Under the pieces are notes generated by a model, which made no database searches, was not told where the DNA came from, and saw only the letters and a program-made list of their open reading frames with translations. The position numbers were made by a program, and so were the translations under genes. From Rhizobacter sp. (GTDB lineage Bacteria; Pseudomonadota; Gammaproteobacteria; Burkholderiales; Burkholderiaceae): DNA of 10,900 nt. Below, piece by piece: positions 1-6,666 of the stretch. The stretch is taken from NCBI GenBank assembly GCA_014379885.1, contig JACMKW010000353.1, positions 1 to 10,900 on the forward strand. The letters are read 5' to 3'. Each line of letters starts with the position of its first letter. Position 1 is the first letter of the stretch.

Positions 1-3000
1 CGGGTCGATCTCGCCGGGCCAGTACCTGCTGGTCCAACTGGGCAGCGGCGGTGCTGTCGGCGCGGCGCTGCCCACAGCCGACTTCAGCGGCACGTTCAAC
101 ATGAGCGCCAGTGCCGGCAAGATTGCTCTGGTGAGCAGCACCACGTCGTTGACGGCGGTCACCTGCCCGACAGACGCCACCATCGTCGATCTCGTGGGTT
201 TTGGCAGCACGGCCAACTGCTCCGAGACTGCGGTCACGCCGGCGCCATCGAACACCAACTCCGTGCTGCGCGCAGCCGGCGGTTGTACCGATGCCGACAA
301 CAACAGCACCGACTTCGCCACCGGCGCGCCGACCCCGCGCAACACGGCGTCGCCGCTGGGCAACTGTGGTGCCGTGGCGCAGCCCGTTGTCCCGTCGTGC
401 CCCAGCACCTTGAACGTGGCCACCGGCGCGGTGATTGATGTCGGTTTGTCGGCGAGCGACGCCGACAGCATCGTCAATGCTGCGGCCTTCCAGAGCGGCA
501 ACGTCGCCGGCATGAGCCTGACTTCGTTCAGCCCGGCCAGCGGCAATGGCGCCAGTGCCGGCGTGCGGCTGAGCCTGGCCAACACGGTGGCGGCCGGCAG
601 CTACCCGGTGGTGGTGAACTTCAGCAACAACGCGAGTCAGGCGGCCACCTGCACCATCAGCCTCAATGTGGCTGCGGTGTCGCCGACCTTCACGCCCATC
701 TACACCATCCAGGGCAGCGGCACGACCAGCGGCATGCTGGGAACACGCACCACACGCGGTGTGGTCACCAAGGTCAACAACAACGGCTACTACATTCAAG
801 ACGCGGTGGGCGATGGCAACGCGGCTACGTCTGATGGCATCTTCGTATTCACCGGCTCGGTGCCGTTTGTGTCGACCGGGCACGTGGTGCAGATCACCGG
901 CACGGTGACCGAGTTCAACACCGGTGCCGCCGGCAATGCCGTGACGCTGGCCAACCCGGTGACCGAGTTCACCAGCCTCACCAGCACCGCGTTCACTGGC
1001 ACGGGCAGCATCACCCCCACCGTGGTCAGCCTGCCGGTGGCGACCCAGGGTGACCTCGAACGCTACGAGGGCATGCTGGTGCAGATCAACACGCCGCTCA
1101 CGGCCTCGCAAAACTTCTTCCAGGGGCGCTACGGCCAGGTCACGCTGTCAGCCAACGGGCGGTTGATCAAGCCGACCAACCTTTACCGGCCCGGCACCGC
1201 ACTGGCCATCAGCCAGCAAGATCTGAATGCCCGCAGCAGCCTGATGCTCGACGACGGCAGCAGCCTGCAGAACCCCAACCCCACGCCTTACATCGGCGCA
1301 GACAACACGCTGCGCGCGGGCGACACACTGCCTGCCGGCATCACCGGGGTGATTGACTACGGGCTCGCGACCAACATCAACACGGGCCTGGCGATGTACC
1401 GCATCCACCCGACCACGCCGCCGGTGTTCACCCGCGCCAACGCGCGCCAGGCCACGCCGCCCGCGGTAGGTGGCAACGTGAAGGTGGCGAGTTTCAATGT
1501 GCTGAATTTTTTCACCACCTTCACCAACGGCAACACTGCTGGCGGCCTCACCGGCCAGACCTGCACCCAGGGCAGCGACACGCCCGCCGCCACCTTGTGC
1601 CGCGGTGCCAACAACCTGGCCGAGTTCAACCGCCAGCGCGCCAAGATCGTGCAGGCCATGGCGGCCATCAATGCTGATGTGTTCGGGCTGATGGAGATCC
1701 AGAACAACGGCACTGTCGCCGCGCAAAACCTGGCCGATGCACTCAACGCCGTGGTGGGCGCGAACACCTATGCGGTGGTGCCCAACCCACCGAGCACCGG
1801 CACCGACGCGATCCGCGTGGCCATGCTCTACAAGCCCGGCATGCTCAGCCTCTCGGGGGCGTCGATGAGCGACGCCAACACGGTTCACAACCGGCCGCCG
1901 TTTGCACAAACGTTTGCGAAGATCGGCAACGGCCAGAAGTTCAGCGTGATCGTGAACCACTTCAAGTCCAAAGGCAGCTGCCCCAGCGGCGGCGTCGACG
2001 ATGACCAGGGTGACGGCCAAGGCTGCTGGAACGAGCTGCGCAAGCAGCAGTCGAGCGCCTTGCTGGGCTTCATCGGCACCGTGCAATCCGCTGCCACCGA
2101 CAACGACGTGATCGTGATCGGTGACCTCAACGCCTATGGGGTTGAAGACCCGATCGACGTGCTGACCAGCGCTGGCCTGGTGAACCAGATTTCACTGGCC
2201 GACCCGGCGAGCTACTCGTATGTGTTCGATGGCGAAGCCGGCTACCTCGACCATGCCCTGGCCACGCCCAGCTTGTCGTCGCAGGTGGTGGGCACGGTGC
2301 ACTGGCACATCAACGCCGACGAGCCGTCGATCATCGACTACAACGAAGAATTCAAGCAGCCGGCCTGCCCCGCCTGCGGGCCCGACTACTACAGCGCCAC
2401 CCCCTACCGCGCCTCTGACCACGACCCGGTGATCATCGGCCTGAACCTGGGTGCAGGCGGCGCGGCGCAGACCATCAGCTTCACGGCTCCGGCCGACCGC
2501 GCGCTGAACTCGGGCAGCTTCGTCGTGACGGCCACGGCCACCTCGGGCCTCGCGGTGAGCTTCACGTCGAGCACGGCGGCGGTGTGCACGGTCACCACCG
2601 GCGGCACAGTCACCCTGGTGGCCACCGGCAGCTGCACGCTGAACGCCAACCAGGCTGGCAACGCGAGTTTTGCGGCCGCGCCCACCGTGAGCCGCAGCTT
2701 CAACGTGACGGCCGCGCTGACAGCGCAAACCATCACGTTCAACGCGCTGCCCAACCGGGCGGTCGATGCCGGTGTGTTCACGCTGGCCGCCACCGCCAGC
2801 TCGGGTTTGAGCGTGAGCTACAGCAGCTTGACGCTCGCGGTGTGCACGGTGTCGGGCAACACCGTCACCCTGTTGGCCACGGGCGTGTGCACGCTGGCGG
2901 CCGATCAAAACGGCGTGCCGGGCTACCTGCCCGCACCGCAGGTCTCGCAGTCGTTCACCGTGACGGCCGCCGGCACCGGCGGGGGTGACGCCGACGTGCC

Positions 3001-3088
3001 GACCTTGCCCGAGTGGGCGACGATTCTGATGGCCTTGTTCCTGCTGAGCCTGGGTGCTGCCCGCAAGAACAAAGACAAGAACCGCTGA
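1..3088 (+). CDS. ExeM/NucH-type extracellular nuclease with IPTL-CTERM tail (5' partial)
   Basis: A secreted DNA/RNA-degrading enzyme. The reading frame (from base 2) is open to the window edge, so the true start and signal peptide lie to the left; the ATG at 101 is internal. About 1028 residues are visible. Domain order: lamin-tail-like region (bases 2-400, ending in an NSTDF...PTPRN pattern), an Ig-like region (about 400-690), an OB-fold-like region similar to YhcR-type nucleases (about 700-1440, with GYYIQD), an EEP catalytic domain (about 1475-2450), two Ig-like repeats (2465-2971), then DADVPTLPEWA, a hydrophobic helix and a basic end (RKNKDKNR). All EEP signature residues are present: Asn in SFNVLNF (1496), Glu in LMEIQ (1694), His in VNHFKSK (1958), Asp/Asn in GDLNAY (2123), and SDHDP (2414-2428). 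The tail matches the IPTL-CTERM class processed by exosortase H, which is encoded at 8583-9158. A second secreted-protein gene follows after 19 bases, suggesting co-transcription. Enzyme class is firm; the exact substrate is inferred. Confidence 0.93.
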   Translation, partial: GSISPGQYLLVQLGSGGAVGAALPTADFSGTFNMSASAGKIALVSSTTSLTAVTCPTDATIVDLVGFGSTANCSETAVTPAPSNTNSVLRAAGGCTDADNNSTDFATGAPTPRNTASPLGNCGAVAQPVVPSCPSTLNVATGAVIDVGLSASDADSIVNAAAFQSGNVAGMSLTSFSPASGNGASAGVRLSLANTVAAGSYPVVVNFSNNASQAATCTISLNVAAVSPTFTPIYTIQGSGTTSGMLGTRTTRGVVTKVNNNGYYIQDAVGDGNAATSDGIFVFTGSVPFVSTGHVVQITGTVTEFNTGAAGNAVTLANPVTEFTSLTSTAFTGTGSITPTVVSLPVATQGDLERYEGMLVQINTPLTASQNFFQGRYGQVTLSANGRLIKPTNLYRPGTALAISQQDLNARSSLMLDDGSSLQNPNPTPYIGADNTLRAGDTLPAGITGVIDYGLATNINTGLAMYRIHPTTPPVFTRANARQATPPAVGGNVKVASFNVLNFFTTFTNGNTAGGLTGQTCTQGSDTPAATLCRGANNLAEFNRQRAKIVQAMAAINADVFGLMEIQNNGTVAAQNLADALNAVVGANTYAVVPNPPSTGTDAIRVAMLYKPGMLSLSGASMSDANTVHNRPPFAQTFAKIGNGQKFSVIVNHFKSKGSCPSGGVDDDQGDGQGCWNELRKQQSSALLGFIGTVQSAATDNDVIVIGDLNAYGVEDPIDVLTSAGLVNQISLADPASYSYVFDGEAGYLDHALATPSLSSQVVGTVHWHINADEPSIIDYNEEFKQPACPACGPDYYSATPYRASDHDPVIIGLNLGAGGAAQTISFTAPADRALNSGSFVVTATATSGLAVSFTSSTAAVCTVTTGGTVTLVATGSCTLNANQAGNASFAAAPTVSRSFNVTAALTAQTITFNALPNRAVDAGVFTLAATASSGLSVSYSSLTLAVCTVSGNTVTLLATGVCTLAADQNGVPGYLPAPQVSQSFTVTAAGTGGGDADVPTLPEWATILMALFLLSLGAARKNKDKNR
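2465..2971 (+). repeat. Two tandem Ig-like repeats inside the nuclease
   Basis: Two consecutive protein repeats of about 86 and 83 residues. They begin with AQTISF (2465) and AQTITF (2723) and end with FNVTAA and FTVTAA. Both share the order (A/P)xRA, SSGL-like turn, AVCTV, TVTL(V/L)ATG(S/V)CTL, and each holds two cysteines that may form an intradomain disulfide. They sit between the catalytic domain and the sorting tail, where they probably act as a spacer or binding stalk. DNA similarity between the copies is only moderate, so the duplication is not recent. Confidence 0.8.
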
Positions 3089-3107
3089 CCTGACTGGAGT
3101 TCACACC

Positions 3108-3941
3108 ATGACGAAGAAGCTTGTTGTCACCACATTGGCCCTCGCCCTCGCCGGCGCTGCGACCCTGGCCAACGCCGCCATCGTGGTCACGTCGGCCGGG
3201 CAGGGCTACGCGCAGAGCTTCGACGCGTTGGCCAGCAGCGGCACCAACCTGGCCTGGGCCAATGACTCGACCCTGTTGGGTTGGAGTCTCATCAGGCAAC
3301 CGGCTCCCGGTACAGCGATCACGAACCACGCGGCAGGCAACGGCAGCGGCAACGCGGGCTCGTTCTACAGCTTCGGTGCGACGTCGAGCACCGATCGCGC
3401 GCTCGGCAGCCTGGGCTCCGGCGGTGCGTACTTTGGTTCTCCCGGCAGCGGCGTGACCGCCGGCTGGATTGCCGCCGAGTTCAGGAACGACAGTGGGCAG
3501 AACCTCTCGGGCTTCAGCCTGAGTTTCAATGGTGAGCAGTGGCGCAACGGTGGCAACACCTCGGCGCAGACGATGGGGTTCGAGTACGGCTTCGGCAGCA
3601 GCTTCGGTGCCGTGAGTAACTGGGTGTCGCCCGGCGGCCTGTTCGATTGGGCTTCGGTGGTCAACACAGCCAGCGCCGGAGCGGTGGACGGCAACGGGGC
3701 CGGGCTGGTCGCCGGCCGTGGCGGCGCAGTCAACGCGAACTGGAACCCCAACGACACGCTCTGGGTGCGCTGGGCCGAAGTCAACGACGTGGGCAACGAC
3801 CATGGGCTCGCGATCGACAACGTGGCGTTCACGGCAGGGGAGGCCGTGCCGTCAGCTGTGCCACTGCCCGCCCCGTTTGCGTTGATTGCCGCCGGCCTGG
3901 GTGTGCTGGGCTGGCTCAGCCGGTATCGCCAGCAGCGCTGA
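3108..3941 (+). CDS. Secreted protein with VPLPA/PEP-CTERM-type sorting tail
   Basis: A 277-residue exported protein. The start at 3108 is preferred over an upstream in-frame ATG at 3054, which lies inside the nuclease gene: 3108 has GGAG eight bases upstream and begins a clean signal peptide (MTKK, hydrophobic stretch, cleavage after about ANA). The mature part is rich in Gly, Ser, Asn and aromatic residues, with recognisable stretches such as FDALASSGTNLAWANDSTL, FNGEQWRNGGNTSAQTM and GNDHGLAIDNV. These resemble a beta-sandwich ectodomain that I know from PEP-CTERM proteins; no enzymatic motif is visible. The C-terminus is tripartite: VPLPAPF (residues 251-257), a hydrophobic helix, then RYRQQR. 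That tail is of the VPLPA/PEP-CTERM class rather than IPTL. It follows the nuclease gene by 19 bases and probably shares its transcript, so a role as binding partner of the nuclease is possible but is inference. Confidence 0.85.
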   Translation: MTKKLVVTTLALALAGAATLANAAIVVTSAGQGYAQSFDALASSGTNLAWANDSTLLGWSLIRQPAPGTAITNHAAGNGSGNAGSFYSFGATSSTDRALGSLGSGGAYFGSPGSGVTAGWIAAEFRNDSGQNLSGFSLSFNGEQWRNGGNTSAQTMGFEYGFGSSFGAVSNWVSPGGLFDWASVVNTASAGAVDGNGAGLVAGRGGAVNANWNPNDTLWVRWAEVNDVGNDHGLAIDNVAFTAGEAVPSAVPLPAPFALIAAGLGVLGWLSRYRQQR

Positions 3942-4079
3942 GCGCAGTCAGTTCGCTGGGCCGGGCCGGACGGCCCCTCTGCGCAGCCCACAGCACCGGC
4001 GCGCCTTTTGCGACACTGGGCCGACCGTGTGCGGGTGGGCGCGGCTACTTCGCAGGCGCAATCTCCTCAACGGTGAACG
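3942..4079. other. Intergenic gap after the nuclease/VPLPA unit
   Basis: No gene is seen in these 138 bases. They hold a short GC-rich hairpin, GGGCCG-GA-CGGCCC at 3963-3976, which could slow transcription after the two-gene unit. It lacks a following T-run, so a terminator is not claimed. Confidence 0.4.
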
Positions 4080-4652
4080 ATGAATCGCATACTGAAAAAT
4101 CATCCTGATCCCACGCCAGCGACGGTCGTCTTTGGCATGCCTGCGTGGCTGGTTTTTGTTTTTCGAGGGAGCCTGCTGATCGTGGGCTGCACGGTGGCCA
4201 CGCTGTTGGCGTTGCACTGGCCCGCCATGCCCTGGCCGGCGCGCATCCTGGCAGTGATTCTCGCGCCCGGCCTGCTCGCCTGGTCGGCCTGGCCTCAGCC
4301 ATGGCGCCACGTGACGAGGTTCATCGCCAACGAGGACGGCATGTACTTCCCCGCCTATCCGCCTCTGACGATTTCAGCCTCATCAACGCTGCACGAAGAA
4401 TGGCTCGAAGTTCCTTGGGAAAACATCGTCGACATCCGGCTGGCACGCGAGGTGGGCGAAGACGGAAAGTGTGTGGCATTCGATGTGCTGGTTACTGCCA
4501 GCGAACGATCCAGATTCTTCGCGGCAGTCGGCACGCCCCGTGATCGCCGTGAACCGGCACCCGCCCAAGTTTCGGCGGCGTACGGTGGATGGCCACGTTC
4601 GCCTGCGCGCGTCGTCGAACAACTGGAAAGCCTCAGACTTCGGAGTGTGTGA
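4080..4652 (+). CDS. Hypothetical two-helix membrane protein
   Basis: A 190-residue protein that I do not recognise as a named family. A short N-terminus (MNRILKNHPDPTPAT) is followed by two hydrophobic segments, about residues 21-45 and 52-70, linked by WPAMPWPAR. The rest, about 120 residues, is soluble and contains FIANEDGMYFPAYPP and EWLEVPWENIVDIRL. The VPWENI-DI pattern recalls bacterial PH-like membrane proteins, where a similar strand follows the helix pair, but the match is weak. The ribosome site upstream of the ATG is poor (GGTGAACG). The gene stands alone, 138 bases after the VPLPA gene and just before a truncated ccdA-like gene. Codon use is ordinary for the window, supporting a real gene. 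Confidence 0.7.
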   Translation: MNRILKNHPDPTPATVVFGMPAWLVFVFRGSLLIVGCTVATLLALHWPAMPWPARILAVILAPGLLAWSAWPQPWRHVTRFIANEDGMYFPAYPPLTISASSTLHEEWLEVPWENIVDIRLAREVGEDGKCVAFDVLVTASERSRFFAAVGTPRDRREPAPAQVSAAYGGWPRSPARVVEQLESLRLRSV

Positions 4653-4679
4653 GCTCTGGGAAGCACGCTGAACCCAGGC

Positions 4680-5249
4680 GTGGCAACCAACTGGGTATCA
4701 ACCAAGTCCGTGGTGAGGGACAACCAACTGGAAAGCGCGGCCACCGCTCGCAGCGCGGTCAAACGCCAGGTCAGGATCCACAAAACCGGAACGATTCACA
4801 GATTCCCAAACGGGCCATGTCCGCATGGTTTGCAACCCTTGTTTGCCGCACTGGGCCCTTTGATGGCGGCCTTGCCTGGCAATGGCTTGTTGGGCCAGTT
4901 CCTGGTCGGCGCGGTCGTCGGTTTGGTCTGGTCGCCCTGCACCGGCCCCGCGCTGGGCGCGGCAGTCAGCCTGGCGGCGGCCGGTGGCACCTTTGCGCTG
5001 GCCGTGGTCACGATGCTTTTTTATGGCATGGGCGCGTCAGTGCCACTGCTTGCGGTGGCGTACGCCGGGCAAGCCGGCAGCAAGAGCATAGGACGCGCTC
5101 GCAAGATGGCAACTATTGGGACGCCCATTCTCGGCGGTGCTTTGCTCGCATCCGGGCTGCTCGTCTTGACCGGAGCTGATCGCGCCATCGAGACAGCAGT
5201 CACCTCGCATATGCCGAGTTGGCTCATCGACCTGACGACGCGCTTTTAG
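4680..5249 (+). pseudogene. 5'-truncated CcdA/DsbD-type thiol-redox membrane protein remnant
   Basis: Open frame of 189 codons from a GTG at 4680. From about residue 52 (PLFAALGPLMAALPG) to the end it matches the C-terminal half of CcdA-family proteins, inner-membrane proteins that carry reducing power across the membrane for cytochrome c maturation or periplasmic disulfide reduction. Visible hallmarks are GLVWSPCTGPALGAA with Cys87 (the second of the two redox cysteines of the family), about three hydrophobic segments (72-90, 103-128, 146-164), and the ending LTGADRAIE...PSWLIDLTTRF. The N-terminal half, with the first (S/A)PCVLPL redox motif, is absent. Residues 1-50 are polar, show no signal peptide and look like unrelated sequence read in frame. 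With one of two essential cysteines missing, the product should not work as CcdA. Whether it is expressed is unknown; GTG 4680 is only a formal start, and an in-frame ATG lies at 4863. Confidence 0.7.
4684..4731 (+). repeat. 11-base direct repeats before the truncated ccdA-like gene
   Basis: CAACCAACTGG occurs at 4684-4694 and again at 4721-4731. A related AACTGGAAAGC is shared by 4621-4631 (end of the preceding gene) and 4726-4736. The copies lie in the non-homologous stretch just ahead of the point where ccdA similarity begins, so they may mark the deletion or rearrangement, but at this length chance is possible. Confidence 0.35.
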
Positions 5250-5325
5250 AAACCTTGGGTCACAGCCAGACAAACATCGCTCGTCCGGGCCCGCGTGTGG
5301 CAGCATGTACTGCAATCGCCATATG

Positions 5326-5349
5326 CCCGCTCTCGATAAGGGGAGCGGG
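5326..5349. other. Strong intergenic hairpin
   Basis: CCCGCTCTC (5326-5334) and GGGAGCGGG (5341-5349) pair as a 9-base-pair stem with one T-G wobble, closing a 6-base loop GATAAG. It lies between the ccdA remnant (ends 5249) and the DUF4124 gene (starts 5415). There is no T-run on either side, so it is not a standard intrinsic terminator. It could stop the upstream transcript, protect an RNA end, or be part of a decayed repeat. Confidence 0.5.
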
Positions 5350-5414
5350 AGCCATCAAGCCGGGTCATGCCTTGCATCTCAAACGCTCGGCATTCCACAG
5401 TCATTGGAAGTTCT

Positions 5415-5900
5415 ATGAGATTACGAGTCACAGTATTTGCTCTGAGCTTGCTCTTCTCCGTTTCGCTGAATGCAGCGGACATATACAAATGGATCGACGA
5501 ATCGGGCCGCACTCAGATCTCAGACGTTGTTCCGGAAAAGTACAGAAAGTCGGCGAAACGGTTCGACTCTAAAACGAGCGAGCTCAGTGCAGAGCAACGA
5601 CGTGATGCAGAGAGTCGGGCCATACGTGAAAAGGCCCAAGCCGCTGAAGCACAAGAACAAAGTTCTCGCTCAAAAGATCGAGGTCTTGGCGCTTCCGCAT
5701 CCGGTGTCGCTTCAAGCGCGCCACGCCAATCTGGCAATGCGAGTGCAGATTGCCCGACGTTGCGAAGGCTGTATCGAGAGAGCCAGATGTGCTTTGCCCC
5801 CTACCGAATGGCAAACGGCACGACCAAAGCTGAAGGCTTCGAAAAATGCAACGTGGTCATTGATCCCGTGCTGAAGTGCGGGATGGAGTCTTCGAACTGA
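5415..5900 (+). CDS. DUF4124 domain-containing secreted protein
   Basis: A 161-residue exported protein of a family common in Beta- and Gammaproteobacteria and without a firmly known function. The ATG at 5415 is chosen over an in-frame ATG at 5367 because it begins a signal peptide (MRLRVTVFALSLLFSVSLNA, cleavage near residue 20) and has GGAAG four bases upstream. Residues 23-40 carry the DUF4124 signature (IYKWIDESGRTQISDVVP). A charged Ala/Glu/Arg-rich segment (about 56-88) probably forms a helix or short coiled coil, followed by a Ser/Gly/Ala linker. The C-terminal part has four cysteines (113, 126, 145, 155) in the arrangement CPTLRR...CFAPYR...KC...LKCG, suitable for two disulfides in the periplasm. 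The gene is visibly less GC-rich than the surrounding cargo genes and stands between gene remnants, yet appears intact. Confidence 0.85.
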   Translation: MRLRVTVFALSLLFSVSLNAADIYKWIDESGRTQISDVVPEKYRKSAKRFDSKTSELSAEQRRDAESRAIREKAQAAEAQEQSSRSKDRGLGASASGVASSAPRQSGNASADCPTLRRLYRESQMCFAPYRMANGTTKAEGFEKCNVVIDPVLKCGMESSN

Positions 5901-6009
5901 AAAATGCTTGACCCTTCCCTGAATTCTCCATACCCGTTCGCCTCCGACATGAACGACTCCACGCGACGACCGCGCCCAAGCGACTGAAGCCGTTCGGCTC
6001 GCAACACAG

Positions 6010-6229
6010 CCAGTCGCTGCCGAGGTGCGCACGGTTTGGTTTCGAGTCCGTGCCGAAGGCAACGACTACATCGTTGAGTCCTCGCTCGATGGTCAGGAGT
6101 GGGTACAGATTCGAATGGCGCGCCTGCTTGAACGGCCTGGAGTGAAGTCGGTCTCATGTGGCCTGTATGCCTGTAGGCTACGAAGCGGAATTCTCGTTCT
6201 TGCGCTTCGAGCCAGGGCGGCTTCGTTAG
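6010..6229 (+). pseudogene. Frameshifted DUF1349 (REE1-like, concanavalin A-like fold) fragment
   Basis: Remnant of the C-terminal third of a DUF1349 protein, a soluble beta-sandwich family typified by yeast REE1. In frame 1, residues VWFRVRAEGNDYIVESSLDGQEW and MARLLE...SCGLYAC match the family's end region. After the Cys codon at 6172-6174 the matching sequence continues in the next frame from GGC at 6176 as GYEAEFSFLRFEPGRLR, stopping at TAG 6227-6229. The SP-and-linker residues normally seen between GLYAC and GYEAEF are missing, so the lesion looks like a small deletion that shifted the frame. The N-terminal two thirds are not found in 5901-6009; a TGA in the same frame at 5950-5952 and no usable ribosome site argue against expression. 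Family assignment rests on motif memory, not a search. Confidence 0.6.
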
Positions 6230-6284
6230 ACGGAGCTCTGCCCCGAGCGTTGGCACCTCATGCGCCGTGGAGACGAGCGCGGGT

Positions 6285-6666
6285 TGCGCGCTGCGCCGAG
6301 ATCGAGGAGGCCTATGGGGTGCAAGTCAGCATCGTTCTGCCGGGCTCGGTGCGCACGTCGATTGCGACCAACGCGCTGTCAGGCGACGGATCGGTTCGCG
6401 GGCGTTCTGACCCGAATATCGAGAACGGCCTGGCACCCGACGCCGTGGCTTCTGCCATCTTGAGCGGAATGGTTGCAGGTGCGCGGGAGATACGGGTGGC
6501 CGAGGGCAGGGAGCTCGGTGCCCTCACGCTGCGCGTGCAAGACCCGGAGCGTCTTTACGCCACGCTGGCTCAAGAAGGGAAGCGTCTGGCGATGCTGCGC
6601 GCAGCCCAGGGATCGGGGCAGTGGTTGGATCCGGGCGAGCTGAGGGCGTCGATTTCGCTGCCGTGA
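6285..6666 (+). pseudogene. Short-chain dehydrogenase (SDR) C-terminal remnant
   Basis: From about 6290 the frame encodes EIEEAYGVQVSIVLPGSVRT, the strand that follows the active-site helix in short-chain dehydrogenases. It continues as SDPNIENGLAPDAVASAIL and a helical end (DPERLYATLAQEGKRLAML). The N-terminal half of an SDR, with the TGxxxGxG cofactor loop and the Ser-Tyr-Lys catalytic residues, is absent, so no oxidoreductase activity is possible. The frame is fused at its front to the DUF1349 fragment, giving one open frame from GTG 6025 to TGA 6664-6666 that mixes two families; this is accidental rather than a designed fusion. Its last 143 bases overlap, tail to tail, the end of the S8 protease gene on the other strand. 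The residues after EGKRLAML do not look like a normal SDR ending. Confidence 0.65.

Noticed and set aside
1148..2086. Long open frame on the - strand (312 codons) opposite the nuclease.
   Set aside because: It is antisense to an intact catalytic domain, has the Ala/Arg/His-rich composition typical of shadow frames in GC-rich DNA, and shows no motif.
2955..3803. Open frame of 282 codons on the - strand opposite the VPLPA gene.
   Set aside because: It spans the junction of two well-supported + strand genes, is low-complexity, and has no signal or domain.
3963..3976. GC-rich hairpin after the VPLPA gene as a terminator.
   Set aside because: The stem is short, the loop very tight, and no T-run follows.
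6225..6231. GTTAGAC resembles the GTTRRRY core of an integron attC site, in a region of gene fragments.
   Set aside because: No matching RYYYAAC core and no paired L boxes were found in the 300 bases upstream; single 7-base matches are expected by chance.
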